DNA of 64,000 bases from Acidobacteriota bacterium (GCA_021838785.1 JAKCCV010000012.1:49539-113538), one strand, 5' to 3'. Counted from the first letter of the stretch, positions 47,783 through 56,651 are shown. The notes: generated by a model not told the origin, from the letters alone. Made by a program: numbers and translations.

Positions 47783-50581
47783 TCAGGGCGCAAGGCTCAA
47801 CTGCGGCCTGAAATCCGAGGCAGCATAGCGAACCAGTTGGTCTAGAAGCACGGTGCCGTAGGGATCCAGGCCGTAATGAGCTGCGAGCTCCAGGGTGCAG
47901 AGAATCAATCGCCCTTTGCCATCGCGCGCTTGAACGAGCGTGCCCACATTCTGATGCAGCCAGCCGTAGAACATTCCCGCCAGAACATCGCGGAAGCGAT
48001 CCGGCGGGATGCCCTGGACTAACGTCGAAGGCGTCACAGCTTCCGACTCGAAGCCTTGAAGGGTACTGAAGCCAAGGCCCTCAAACGGAGCGTGATTTTT
48101 TCGCACCCAAGGGAAATCCGAAATCCAATCTCCGCTCAAATTTCCCTTACGGGCAACGATGCGGATGGTTGAAGAGACGGTTTGAGGTTCGGTGGCCAGA
48201 AGAATGACGTGCCCGCCGCGAGCCAGCGCTTGTCGAGCCACAGCGTCCAGGCGAGAGGCGATTAGAATCGAGTCCGGGGCAGTTGGCGCGACCTCGCGAT
48301 AACCGCGGCGCCGCATCGCCGTCGCCAGGTGGGTGAGCGAACCCCCTGAGCCATCAAATGCTACCGGCGGCGGCGAAGTCGGGCGGGCGCGTGGGTAAAA
48401 ATATAAGTCAAGCCAGTTGGTAGCAAGTGTTTTTCCGGCGCGGGTTACCTCCGCTTTCAGGAGTTGGTGTTCCGGCATGGTGACGTCCGGCGCCGTCAAC
48501 TTGATTTCCACCGCCGGGGTGACCGCGCCTGGGGCAACGAGGGGCAAGGGCACGGTTCCTTGGAGCGGAGTCTGCCCGAGGCTCCAGCGGAGTTGGGCGC
48601 CCTCTGCGTTACGCCGGCTGTAGTGCGAGAAATAGGCGGTCACGGCGACGGAGCTTCCCGAATAATAATTGCGTTCGCGCGAGCGCAACACCAAAGCGTC
48701 CGCCCGGTTAATGGCGCTGAGTTCGCTCGCAAAGACCTTGCGATGTCGCCAGGCATCCATCAATCCGTTGGATTCCCAGTTGGTGTCGTCGAGCTCCGTG
48801 ATGACGTAGCCCTGGATTTGCGGGTGCATGCGAAGGCTGCCGATCTCGTACTGAAGAGCACGGAACTCATGCCATTGCGTGGCTAGGCTGAGCGCGCGAA
48901 GGCTGGGAAACAGCGAGTTGAAGCCGTACCTTTCGAATCTCCGCCCAAAGCCCGCCGGCAGCGTGATGCGCAGCCCGTTGAACGACATTGAAAACCACCA
49001 AGGTCGCGGCGAGGGCACAATCGGCAAGCCCCAATTGCCGAATTCGGAAAGCATCAAAGGCTCATGACCGGTGGGTGCGGCATCGCCATAAGGGCTAAAC
49101 AGCCATTTCGGGCGGGTAGCGAGCTGGGCGACAAACCGGTCGAAGGCCCTGGCATGGTCGGGAATGGCATCGTAATTGTGAAAGTCGGCTACATCGGTTT
49201 CTATATGGAAGTTGGTGCAGCAGGGGCTATTGTCATCCACCAGCCAGCCCGGAACCATTTTGACTGCTCGCTGCCAAGTGCGCTTGAGCCATGCCCGGTC
49301 GCTGGCCTTCTGAAGATTCGCGCCCCAACTTTCGTTGATGAGGCTCACCTGAACAATCGAAGGATGGTTCCAATCGCGCCGAACCATGCCGCGCAGGGTT
49401 GCGAGGGCGCGCCGCTCCGAGTCCGGCGTGAGCTTGTCCCAGTTCGGAATCTCGTACCAAATCAGCATTCCGGTTTCGTCCGCGGCTTCGAGATAACGCG
49501 GGTCGGGAACATCAATGTGGCAACGCAACAGGTTGAGTCCCAAGGACTTCGCCTTGAGCATTTCCTGACGGATATAGCTGAGCGACGGCGGCGTGTAGCC
49601 GGTGTCCGGGTAAAAATTCTGGTCGAGCGCGCCGCGCAGGTAAATGATTCTGCCATTCAAATAAAATTTGCCATCGCGTGCCTGAAAAGTGCGAAAGCCG
49701 AACCGATAGGTTTCTTGGTCGCCCGAGCTCAAACGGAGGCGGAGAGAGTAAAGCGCCGGGTGGTTTGGACTCCACAAACGAGGCGGCGAGACGCTCCCGG
49801 AAAAATGGACGACACCTTGTTCGGGATTGAGGCTTTCTAGCCCTTGCCAGACCATCTTTCCCTGCGGATCGAAAATTTTTGCCTGCGCCGTGACCGGAAC
49901 GCCTACATGGCTGAGCGTGGGCGGGTGCTGGACATGCGCCGAAATCGAAAAGTGACCGCTCGCGGGGGCTGTGATGTGAACCACGCCCCAATGCGTGCGC
50001 GGCCGAACTCGGAGTTCGACCTTTTGCCACAACCCGCTGGTCTCTACGTACCAATCTTGCTTGCCATGCGGAATTTGAGAATAGTGAATTCCCTCCACGC
50101 TGTGGTGCGGCCCGGGGTCGGCGACTTTGACCGCCACTTGATTTTTGCCGGGGTGAAGGAAGGAAGTGATATCAAAGTTGAATGGTAAATAACCGCCATC
50201 GTGCGCGCCGAGCCGTTGCCCATTGATGTAAACCACGGCGCGATAATCTACTGCACCAAAGTGCAGCATCACCACTGCGTTCCCCCGGCGTGAGGGCGAG
50301 GTAAACGACCGCCAGTACCACGCGACGCCGGCATAGTTCCGCAGGTCGGCAAACTGCGTTTGCCAGGAAGAGGGAACACGGATCATGCGAACACCGGTCG
50401 CGGTTGCCAGATGCGACACCTCCAAACGATCCGCAGGGTCGGTGACAAAGTGCCATTCACCGTCGAGCGAAATGTTCTGTACGGCGGGCGGCTGCTGACT
50501 TCGCCCAACCCCCGGTAGCGCCAGCATGAGGGCCGCAACCCCTGCAAGAAGAATCTCCGATCGCCAAAGCCGAAAAACCAT
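47783..50581 (-). CDS. Glycoside hydrolase family 2 enzyme (beta-galactosidase/glucuronidase-like), exported
   Basis: 932-residue enzyme with a signal peptide (ILLAGVAALMLALPGVGRS). Domains in order: GH2 sugar-binding jelly roll (about 35-200, including GVAWYWRSFTSP and VYINGQRLGAHDGGYLPF), Ig-like domain (200-300), TIM barrel (300-600) and accessory beta domains to the end. The acid/base Glu is in SLINESWGANL (about 416) and the nucleophile Glu in LSEFGNWG (about 512). The start at ATG 50581 follows GGAGATGGGACG. The sugar specificity cannot be told. It is one of several polysaccharide-attacking enzymes in the window. Confidence 0.9.
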   Translation of the reverse strand: MVFRLWRSEILLAGVAALMLALPGVGRSQQPPAVQNISLDGEWHFVTDPADRLEVSHLATATGVRMIRVPSSWQTQFADLRNYAGVAWYWRSFTSPSRRGNAVVMLHFGAVDYRAVVYINGQRLGAHDGGYLPFNFDITSFLHPGKNQVAVKVADPGPHHSVEGIHYSQIPHGKQDWYVETSGLWQKVELRVRPRTHWGVVHITAPASGHFSISAHVQHPPTLSHVGVPVTAQAKIFDPQGKMVWQGLESLNPEQGVVHFSGSVSPPRLWSPNHPALYSLRLRLSSGDQETYRFGFRTFQARDGKFYLNGRIIYLRGALDQNFYPDTGYTPPSLSYIRQEMLKAKSLGLNLLRCHIDVPDPRYLEAADETGMLIWYEIPNWDKLTPDSERRALATLRGMVRRDWNHPSIVQVSLINESWGANLQKASDRAWLKRTWQRAVKMVPGWLVDDNSPCCTNFHIETDVADFHNYDAIPDHARAFDRFVAQLATRPKWLFSPYGDAAPTGHEPLMLSEFGNWGLPIVPSPRPWWFSMSFNGLRITLPAGFGRRFERYGFNSLFPSLRALSLATQWHEFRALQYEIGSLRMHPQIQGYVITELDDTNWESNGLMDAWRHRKVFASELSAINRADALVLRSRERNYYSGSSVAVTAYFSHYSRRNAEGAQLRWSLGQTPLQGTVPLPLVAPGAVTPAVEIKLTAPDVTMPEHQLLKAEVTRAGKTLATNWLDLYFYPRARPTSPPPVAFDGSGGSLTHLATAMRRRGYREVAPTAPDSILIASRLDAVARQALARGGHVILLATEPQTVSSTIRIVARKGNLSGDWISDFPWVRKNHAPFEGLGFSTLQGFESEAVTPSTLVQGIPPDRFRDVLAGMFYGWLHQNVGTLVQARDGKGRLILCTLELAAHYGLDPYGTVLLDQLVRYAASDFRPQLSLAP

Positions 50582-50887
50582 CGTCCCATCTCCTGGAAAC
50601 ATGGCTCGGTCGGACTGCTTTCCTTGCCCGATCTGCCATTCGTGAGAATCGCAGGCTTGAGTCTATGCCGTCGGCAGTGAGGATGGCAAGCGTGGCGGAT
50701 GTGAAGCCGCCGTTTCGGAAGTTTGGATGGATGAGGTTGCGCGCCGCCGGCCTGACGGCGTCCCGCGGTTACTTCGATTCCCCCAAAAACGCTGGACGAG
50801 TGGGCCAAATCGGTGGAGAGGTCTCAGGGTCGGAGAGTCGCTAGCGCAGAAGTTACGTGTCGCAACCTCCGCGGCTCGACCCGGTAG

Positions 50888-50916
50888 CGCAGAGGTTCGC
50901 GCTTGGAACCTCTGCG
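50888..50916. repeat. Palindromic repeat CGCAGAGG...CCTCTGCG, copy A
   Basis: CGCAGAGGTT, 9 nt, AACCTCTGCG: a 10-bp perfect stem. It overlaps the left end of the 143-bp direct repeat. The rest of 50582-50887 shows no gene; a 24-base partial duplicate of the repeat edge lies at about 50866-50890. Confidence 0.7.
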
Positions 50917-51049
50917 GCTCGAGCCGGTGCCTGCGGGAAATCACCGCTCGGCTTCACAACGCGTAGCTCCGCCATCCGCGCTGAGCCGTCCGACCCCTGC
51001 CGCCCTTGGTCCCTGTCACCCTCCATTCCTTGCCAAGGCCCGACTGCCG
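50907..51049. repeat. 143-bp direct repeat, left copy
   Basis: Begins AACCTCTGCGGCTCGAGCCG and ends GGCCCGACTGCCG. It matches the copy at 52031-52173 with only a handful of substitutions and no length change. The two copies are in the same orientation and enclose the DUF3800 gene. Confidence 0.85.
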
Positions 51050-51201
51050 CGGCCGACGCTACAACTAACGACCATAGCAGGAACAAGCAGAAACAACACT
51101 TGACAAACTCACCGTGCGATGCCATGTTATGGCTAATCCGGTTGACCCGGAGGTGGAAGGCAAAAGCTTTCGGGGGGGCCCGCAAGGGCCCCTTTCAATT
51201 T

Positions 51202-51972
51202 CTAAAGGAACTTCTTCCCGAAACACCTCCCTTCACCCTGGTCGTACTTCCCCTGAAGAATTTTGACAACCCTCGCTGCGAAGGATGAAATCTCCCGCGT
51301 AAGTAATCCCTGCTCTTGCAAAATCTCATTACGGCTGGGGTGGGCAAGCAGATCGGCCAGTTGCAGGCCCGCAATGTTATTGGCCTTGGTTTTCATCTTT
51401 AGCCGCCTGCTGGTGAGAGCTCGTTGAAATTGGTCCGGAGGCACGAAATCCGTTCCATGGCTCCAAAGCCGCTCATAAGCCGCCTTCAACTGACCGTCTT
51501 CCCCTCCTCCGCGCGACTCTGCCAGGGCGTCGCCCCGCTGCCCACGGCGATTCAGAAAATAAACAAACCGCTCAAGCAGGAGAGCAAGACAGTAGTGATA
51601 GGGGTCGTAGCGCCAGACTGTATAGGTCTCCTTGTGCTTCTTTTTATCCAGGCACACGGATATGACCGTGTATTCCCATCCACTCAGAAGGTTCAAGAGC
51701 TCGGCGTCAAAGCGCTGTCGAAGCTTGGCATCTTGCAACGCGTGGAAGGGCGGTCGGGCGTTTAACATTTCCTTCCGATGGAAGACCACTGGCTCGTCAG
51801 GATGGGAACCGAAGTATCTCTCCTTGAGGGCGGCCGTTTGGGGATGGACAACGTCTCGAATATGGTCCAGGTCAGCGATGACGCCGGTCAAACTGAAAAA
51901 TCTATGATTTGGATCGTCCGAGCTCTCGACGTCGGCATTTCCCACCTCATCAATGTAAATGCGGTATTTCAA
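51202..51972 (-). CDS. DUF3800-domain protein
   Basis: 256-residue protein of the DUF3800 family, which has an RNase H-like fold and often appears in defence or mobile regions; its function is not established. Visible motifs: IYIDEVGNADVESSDDPNHRFFSLTGVI at the N-terminus, PVVFHRKEM, AESRGGGEDGQLKAAYERLW and the conserved IAGLQLADLLAHPSRNEIL. I chose TTG 51972, with AAGGAGAGG 11 bases upstream; a longer frame to 52068 only reads into the flanking repeat. It is bounded on both sides by 143-bp direct repeats and lies next to a restriction-modification locus. Confidence 0.78.
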   Translation of the reverse strand: MKYRIYIDEVGNADVESSDDPNHRFFSLTGVIADLDHIRDVVHPQTAALKERYFGSHPDEPVVFHRKEMLNARPPFHALQDAKLRQRFDAELLNLLSGWEYTVISVCLDKKKHKETYTVWRYDPYHYCLALLLERFVYFLNRRGQRGDALAESRGGGEDGQLKAAYERLWSHGTDFVPPDQFQRALTSRRLKMKTKANNIAGLQLADLLAHPSRNEILQEQGLLTREISSFAARVVKILQGKYDQGEGRCFGKKFL

Positions 51973-52030
51973 GCCGCGAAAATCCTCTCCTTGGTTTCGC
52001 GCAGCTATCAGCACAGCGGCTGCGCACTGC

Positions 52031-52173
52031 AACCTCTGCGGCTCGAGCCGGTGCCTGCGGGAAAGCACCGCACGGCCTCACAACGCGTAGCTCCGCCATC
52101 CGCGCTGGGCCGTCCGACGCCTGCCGCCCTTGGTCCCTGTCGCCATCCATTCCTTGCCAAGGCCTGACTGCCG
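52031..52173. repeat. 143-bp direct repeat, right copy
   Basis: Same orientation as 50907-51049; begins AACCTCTGCGGCTCGAGCCG and ends GGCCTGACTGCCG. About 1.1 kb separates the starts. The enclosed DNA is the DUF3800 gene plus 150 bp. Confidence 0.85.
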
Positions 52174-52192
52174 GCTCCGACGGCACAGACGC

Positions 52193-52223
52193 CGCAGAGG
52201 AGCGCCAACGGCGCGCCTCTGCG
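52193..52223. repeat. Palindromic repeat CGCAGAGG...CCTCTGCG, copy B
   Basis: CGCAGAGG (52193-52200) with CCTCTGCG (52216-52223), with further partly paired GCGC in the loop. It lies just after the right direct repeat and 40 bp before the restriction gene. Confidence 0.7.
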
Positions 52224-52262
52224 CTACCTGCTGCAGAAAGTTTCCGACACTTGGTTGTTGAG

Positions 52263-52925
52263 CTATTCTTTCCTCTCCAGCCAACGACTCCGAACCCTCT
52301 TGAAGTATTCGACCCTCTCCCCAATTTTCTCGATTTCTCGCGGGTAAAAATCCAACATCACGTCGCACAACTCAATCATCCACTTTTTTCTAGTGTAGCC
52401 TTCTCTGATTTTCACAACATTGGCATTTGCAAGCTGAATCTGCCCCCAACCCAGAGCGCCAATAGTCAGGCAATCCCAGGAAAGGAACTCGATGGGTACG
52501 AAGGTCACATCCTTGACTGTTACGCTCGTTGCCTGGATCGAGTACTTCACGATAAGTACCGCGAAGTAGTTTTTGTCATCTTCGTAGAAGCGCGCAACCC
52601 TCTCCACCGAAGTTAGGTTTGGCATGTTAAAGTGCGTGCCAACCCGGTGCGTCTTGACATCAACAACATAGTAAAGGCCGTCTGAGTCAGTGAACGCGAG
52701 ATCCGCCATCGCCCGGCGCGCGAAGTCGGATGAGTAATTTGCGCAAACGCTCCCGAGAAGCGACTGGAAGTGCTCTGACAGTATGGCTTAGATGGCATCC
52801 CCGGCGGCCCTCGTGCTGGAGGCGCTCCGTGCTGAGAGAAAATCAGGCTGAGAGTTCAGAAGCCTGACGATCGCCCGTTCGATCTGCTTATACTTGCCCG
52901 TATGAAAAATCTGGCTCTTCGTCAC
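52263..52925 (-). pseudogene. Type II restriction endonuclease, interrupted by an in-frame stop
   Basis: A 220-codon frame opens at GTG 52925, overlapping the methyltransferase stop (GTGA), and reads TKSQIFHTGKYKQIERAI...STRAAGDAI, then TAA (52788-52790), then in the same frame AILSEHFQSLLGSVCANYSS and ADLAFTDSDGLYYVVDVKTH. The last stretch is a PD-(D/E)xK-type centre (Asp, then DVK) and resembles the ADxLL...LLDVKT core of HincII-like enzymes. Without the stop it would be a normal-length enzyme. So this is a recent nonsense mutation or a sequencing error. Reinitiation at ATG 52709 would make a 148-residue piece still holding the catalytic residues. Confidence 0.72.
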
Positions 52926-53944
52926 TCGCGCTCTTTCGGGGGGTTGGGGGCGAAAAGAGACAAGTTGCCACGACACTCTGTTCCCCCTGAGATTCCCCCT
53001 TGGTCTTGCAGCGTATTGCGCTCCCAGAATACCCCATCGGAATAGCCCTGGATGGTTTTGTCTCCCTCTGCCATCGCCAGTCGTTTTTCAGCCAGACAGC
53101 AGTACTTCTCGTCGATCTCGATCCCAACGTACCGTCGCCCAACCTTCTTGGCCACGACTGACGTCGTGCCCGATCCTAAGAATGGGTCCAGCACTAAGTC
53201 ACCCGGCTTACTGCTCGCCAGGATGATTTTCGCTAGCAGCTTTTCTGGCTTCTGGGTCGGATGGTCGGTATTCTCCGGCATGGACCAAAAGGGCACTGTC
53301 AAATCGGTCCAGAGGTTCGACGGGAAGGTTAAACGGTAGTTTCCGTTTCCGGCCTTTTCCCAATCCTTCGGTTTTCCATCGGGAGTTGTGTAAGGGGCTA
53401 TCACGCGCCGCTTCAATTTTACGGCGTCGACGTTGAAGGTATATTCGTCGGACGCGGTGCAGAACCATAGGTCTTCGGAGCAATTTTTCCAGTTTGCCGT
53501 CGCCCCTCTGCCCTTCTCGCGTTCCCAGGTGACCCGGTTTCTGACAACGAGGTATCTCCCCGCCACGAGGTCAATCGCAGAAGAAGAGCGCCAGTCTGCG
53601 CAGATGTAAACGCTGGCGGTCCGCTTGAGTGTACGCAGCAACCGCGGGAACCACGACTCGAACCATCGCCTATATTCCTCCACCGAGCGTTTCCGAAAGG
53701 TGTTGCCATTAAATGATTTCGTAAGGTTATACGGAGGGTCGAGAAAGAGGAGGTCAACGAAAGAAGCGGGCAGCCAATCCAAAACCTCGAATAAGCCCTG
53801 ATTGATCGTTTTGTTCACAACGTCTTCAACGCTCGCCGGCCCTTGGAGCGAATAGAGTCTTGCCCGAAACGTGGCGTGCTCATGAATGGTTAGGCTGGTT
53901 GTTCGGTTCCTTGGGGCCCTGATTTTCTCGTCATTCTCGCTCAT
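52922..53944 (-). CDS. Site-specific DNA methyltransferase (beta class, N4/N6)
   Basis: Modification enzyme of the R-M pair, about 340 residues. Motif IV (DPPY in VDLLFLDPPYNLTKSFNG) lies near residue 75 and motif I (DPFLGSGTTSVVAKKVGRRYVGIEID) near 255, the order of beta-class amino-methyltransferases; the segment between should recognise the target. TQKPEKLLAKIILASSKPGDLVLD is the motif X-I junction. The ATG at 53944 gives a normal length; the frame is open to 53989. It overlaps the restriction gene by 4 bp. The locus looks AT-richer than its neighbours, suggesting transfer. Confidence 0.9.
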   Translation of the reverse strand: MSENDEKIRAPRNRTTSLTIHEHATFRARLYSLQGPASVEDVVNKTINQGLFEVLDWLPASFVDLLFLDPPYNLTKSFNGNTFRKRSVEEYRRWFESWFPRLLRTLKRTASVYICADWRSSSAIDLVAGRYLVVRNRVTWEREKGRGATANWKNCSEDLWFCTASDEYTFNVDAVKLKRRVIAPYTTPDGKPKDWEKAGNGNYRLTFPSNLWTDLTVPFWSMPENTDHPTQKPEKLLAKIILASSKPGDLVLDPFLGSGTTSVVAKKVGRRYVGIEIDEKYCCLAEKRLAMAEGDKTIQGYSDGVFWERNTLQDQGGISGGTECRGNLSLFAPNPPKERE

Positions 53945-53992
53945 AGCCTTGAGGAAACAATAGCACGAATTTCGTACAGCAACTTCCACGCC

Positions 53993-54220
53993 TTAGCAAT
54001 TAGCGGCCGGCCGCCTCGGAAGCCCCCAGCCGCAGGTGTCCTCAAACGCCGTGATTTGCGCGGCGGATTCTTCGCCTGACTTTTCCTTGAAGAGCACGTT
54101 GTAAGTGGCGTTCGAGTTGAACGGCGGGTCGAGGTAGATTAGGTCAACGGATTCATCTGCGACGTATTCCCGCAGAATTTTCAGGTTGTCGCCGAAGTAG
54201 AGCCGGTTTTTCCAGTCCAT
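53993..54220 (-). pseudogene. N-terminal fragment of a second adenine-specific DNA methylase
   Basis: 75 codons from ATG 54220: MDWKNRLYFGDNLKILREYV, then DLIYLDPPFNSNATYNVLF with the motif IV DPPF, then ITAFEDTCGWG, after which homology ends and a stop follows. The start is characteristic of long methylases that have at least 400 more residues, so only the first part survives. It lies 48 bp upstream of the complete methyltransferase, on the same strand. Confidence 0.75.
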
Positions 54221-54260
54221 CGCCCCGAAGCTTACCACGGAACCCTCGCCGGGGTCAGCC

Positions 54261-54296
54261 GGTAGCCGCGACGGAAACCGCACCGTCGCGGCTACC
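54261..54296. repeat. 14-bp inverted repeat (hairpin)
   Basis: GGTAGCCGCGACGG and CCGTCGCGGCTACC separated by 8 nt. Perfect stem, no T-run, so not a simple terminator. First of four hairpins in 54261-54470. Confidence 0.75.
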
Positions 54297-54342
54297 ACTC
54301 TAGTGTGGCGCGGGTAACGCTCCTTTACAATGTCCGGTGTAG

Positions 54343-54386
54343 CACAGGCGTCCCGCCTGTGCGGGGACACGGCCAAGATGGCCGTG
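54343..54386. repeat. Two adjacent palindromes (CACAGGCG/CGCCTGTG and CACGGCCA/TGGCCGTG)
   Basis: CACAGGCG-TCC-CGCCTGTG (54343-54361) and CACGGCCA-AGA-TGGCCGTG (54368-54386), each an 8-bp stem with a 3-nt loop. This pairing is a familiar type of dispersed intergenic repeat in soil bacteria. Confidence 0.75.
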
Positions 54387-54437
54387 CCACGGGGGCCGCA
54401 AGGGTAAACTCGTTGCGGGGGCTGGCGGTACGGGGGC

Positions 54438-54470
54438 CGCAGAGGAGCGCAAAAAGCGCGCGCCTCTGCG
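54438..54470. repeat. Palindromic repeat CGCAGAGG...CCTCTGCG, copy C
   Basis: CGCAGAGG (54438-54445) with CCTCTGCG (54463-54470) around AGCGC...GCGCG. Same family as the copies at 50888 and 52193. The remaining 168 bp to the next gene show nothing. Confidence 0.7.
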
Positions 54471-54638
54471 CGTCCCGCTATCGCTCGTCGGGAGCGGGAC
54501 CAACGCGCATGACGTGAAATTACTGCGGGCCACCCTGGACGGCGTGGTGGGCGCCCGCTTCATTCCTGCAACCTGAACGCCCCGCCGTTGCGTCGAAACT
54601 TAAAGCATGTTAACTGTTGAAATGCGGGGTGCAGGCGA

Positions 54639-55379
54639 ATGAGGCGGTGTGCTTGCAAGGTGGGGCGTGGGTTCATGTCTCGAACGCGCAGGTTGATTCC
54701 CTTCGCTTTTTTCCTAAGCGTCGCTCTTCTGCGCGCTGCCCCGCCCGCCGCCAAGTCGAGCCGGGAAGCGTCGCGTAGAGCCCTGGACTACGCGGGAGCG
54801 ACGGTCCCGCAAGGAACCATCATTCCCCTGCGGATCAACAACACCATCAACTCCCGCACGGCTTATCGTGGTGAAGCGGTGTACGGGGAAACCACCTTTC
54901 CAGTGACCCTTGGCGACCGCATGTTGATTCCCGCGCACAGCTATGTCAAGGGATTCGTCACCGGCGTGGTGCAACCGGGAAGGCTGATGGGGAGGGCTCA
55001 ACTGAGTCTGCGATTTGTCAGCCTGACGCTTCCTGATGGAACAACGCGACCTATCCAATGCATCGTTTATTCGCTGGCCGGCGTCCGATTGAAAGCCGCG
55101 AAGGATGGAGATCAATCAGGAGGACGTGTCCAGGCGAATACGACGCCGTCGGCCGAAGATACCAGCAGCGTCATTGATAGTAGCGGCCTCGGGGGCGTGA
55201 GCGCACTTTCTGCCGCTTCGGCGGGGGTTGGGGGATTAGTCTTGCTGTTGACGAGCCACAGCAAAGGCATTCTGCTGCGGCCGGGGACGACCCTCGAGAT
55301 TCAACTCACTCGACCGCTCAACTTGGCGGGTCCCCCGCCCCGCCCATCGGGAACCCCGCGGCTCCATCACCGACCTTGA
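54639..55379 (+). CDS. Exported protein resembling the VirB10/TrbI beta-barrel domain
   Basis: 246 residues (or 234 from ATG 54675, MSRTRRLIPFAFFLSVALL, which begins the signal peptide). Residues about 55-140 (VPQGTIIPLRINNTINSRTA then GDRMLIPAHSYVKGFVTGVV) and the end (ILLRPGTTLEIQLTRPL) resemble the C-terminal domain of TrbI/VirB10 proteins. A glycine-rich hydrophobic stretch lies at 190-205. No other type IV secretion gene is present, so it is probably a stand-alone envelope protein. The GH5 gene starts 19 bp later on the same strand. Confidence 0.62.
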   Translation: MRRCACKVGRGFMSRTRRLIPFAFFLSVALLRAAPPAAKSSREASRRALDYAGATVPQGTIIPLRINNTINSRTAYRGEAVYGETTFPVTLGDRMLIPAHSYVKGFVTGVVQPGRLMGRAQLSLRFVSLTLPDGTTRPIQCIVYSLAGVRLKAAKDGDQSGGRVQANTTPSAEDTSSVIDSSGLGGVSALSAASAGVGGLVLLLTSHSKGILLRPGTTLEIQLTRPLNLAGPPPRPSGTPRLHHRP

Positions 55380-55397
55380 GGGGTTTTGTAACCGCCA

Positions 55398-56651
55398 GTG
55401 AATCGCCACCCCGCTCGTTGCCCAACCCGCTGCCCGATTTGCATCGCCAGCGCGCTTCTCGGCGGAGCTTTGCTGATGTTGGAATCGGCATGCGGCGGAG
55501 GCCCTCACTCTTCACCCCCCGGCGTGCCACCCGCCGCCGTGACGGTCACGTTTCCTTTGCACACGAGCGGCAGGTGGATTGTGGATGCCAATGGGAATCG
55601 AGTGAGGCTCAAAGCGTTCAATTGGTATGGAGCCGAGGGGCCGGACGGCGTGGTTGGCGGCCTGGCTTACCAGAGCCTTGGAAGCATTGCTGCTGAACTG
55701 CGCGGGTGGGGCTTCAATGCGGTGCGGCTACAGTGGTCCAACCAAATATATGAGACCAACCCGGTGGTTGGAAGCAGCCTCGTCGCCGCCAACCCGAACC
55801 TTGCCGGCATGCACGCCCTGGACATTCTGGACCAGGTTGTGAGCACGTTGGCCGCCAACCACCTTATGGTCATTCTCGACAACCACGTGAGCGATGCCAT
55901 CTGGTGTTGTAGCAACTCGGATGGCGACGGACTTTGGTACAACACCACTTATCCCGAAACCAGTTGGATCCACGATTGGCAGGGGATGGTGAGCCGCTAT
56001 GCGAGCCAGCCGGACGTTATCGGAGTGGACCTCAGAAATGAACCCCGCTGCGCCACCCTGAATGGCACAACGCTTTGCGCCACTTGGGGTGGTCCTGCGG
56101 CCACCAATTGGCCGGCGGCCGCCGAACGAGCGGGAAATGCGGTTCTCAGCGTGAATCCTAACCTGCTGGTTTTTGTGGAAGGGGTCAATTATGCCGGTGA
56201 CCTCTCCGGCGTCGCCACTCTTCCGGTGACTCTCAATCAGCCCAACCGCGTCGTTTACGAAGCGCACAATTACGGCTTTTTTTATTCTGGCAACCCACTT
56301 ATCAGTTATAACGATTGGGTGAGCCGTATTACCCCGGCGTGGGGTTATCTGGTCACGGGAGCCAATCCCCAGCCGCTCTGGCTCGGCGAATTTGGAACCT
56401 GCAACACTTCCGATTCCTGTGTCACCAGCGCCAGCAACTCGGAGCTGGGCTTCTGGTTCCAAATCATTACCCGATACATTCAGTTGAATAGCCTCGACTG
56501 GGGCTATTGGCCGGCTAACGGCACGGACTCGGATTACCCAAACGCGGGTCGCGTTTATGGAGAACTGGAGAACTACGGCATCTTCAACACGATGTGGAAT
56601 GGACCCTCTTTGCCCTCGCTTTTGAATCAGCTTCAGACTTTGATGCCGTGA
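55398..56651 (+). CDS. Cellulase-like glycoside hydrolase family 5 enzyme, exported
   Basis: 417 residues from GTG 55398. An N-terminal signal ends near LLMLESACGG and could be a lipoprotein signal, though the lipobox is weak. The GH5 barrel (about 55-410) starts IVDANGNRVRLKAFNWYG, typical of endoglucanases. The acid/base Glu is in VDLRNEPRC (about 215) and the nucleophile Glu in PLWLGEFGTC (about 331). An NHVSDAIWCCSNSDGDGLWY stretch matches the metal-independent cellulase loop. Substrate is probably a beta-glucan or cellulose. Confidence 0.9.
   Translation: MNRHPARCPTRCPICIASALLGGALLMLESACGGGPHSSPPGVPPAAVTVTFPLHTSGRWIVDANGNRVRLKAFNWYGAEGPDGVVGGLAYQSLGSIAAELRGWGFNAVRLQWSNQIYETNPVVGSSLVAANPNLAGMHALDILDQVVSTLAANHLMVILDNHVSDAIWCCSNSDGDGLWYNTTYPETSWIHDWQGMVSRYASQPDVIGVDLRNEPRCATLNGTTLCATWGGPAATNWPAAAERAGNAVLSVNPNLLVFVEGVNYAGDLSGVATLPVTLNQPNRVVYEAHNYGFFYSGNPLISYNDWVSRITPAWGYLVTGANPQPLWLGEFGTCNTSDSCVTSASNSELGFWFQIITRYIQLNSLDWGYWPANGTDSDYPNAGRVYGELENYGIFNTMWNGPSLPSLLNQLQTLMP

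Noticed and set aside
51973..52068. Longer start for the DUF3800 gene
   Set aside because: These codons lie partly in the flanking direct repeat, and the same peptide start (SRRHRLEPQR) arises from the other repeat copy where there is no such gene.
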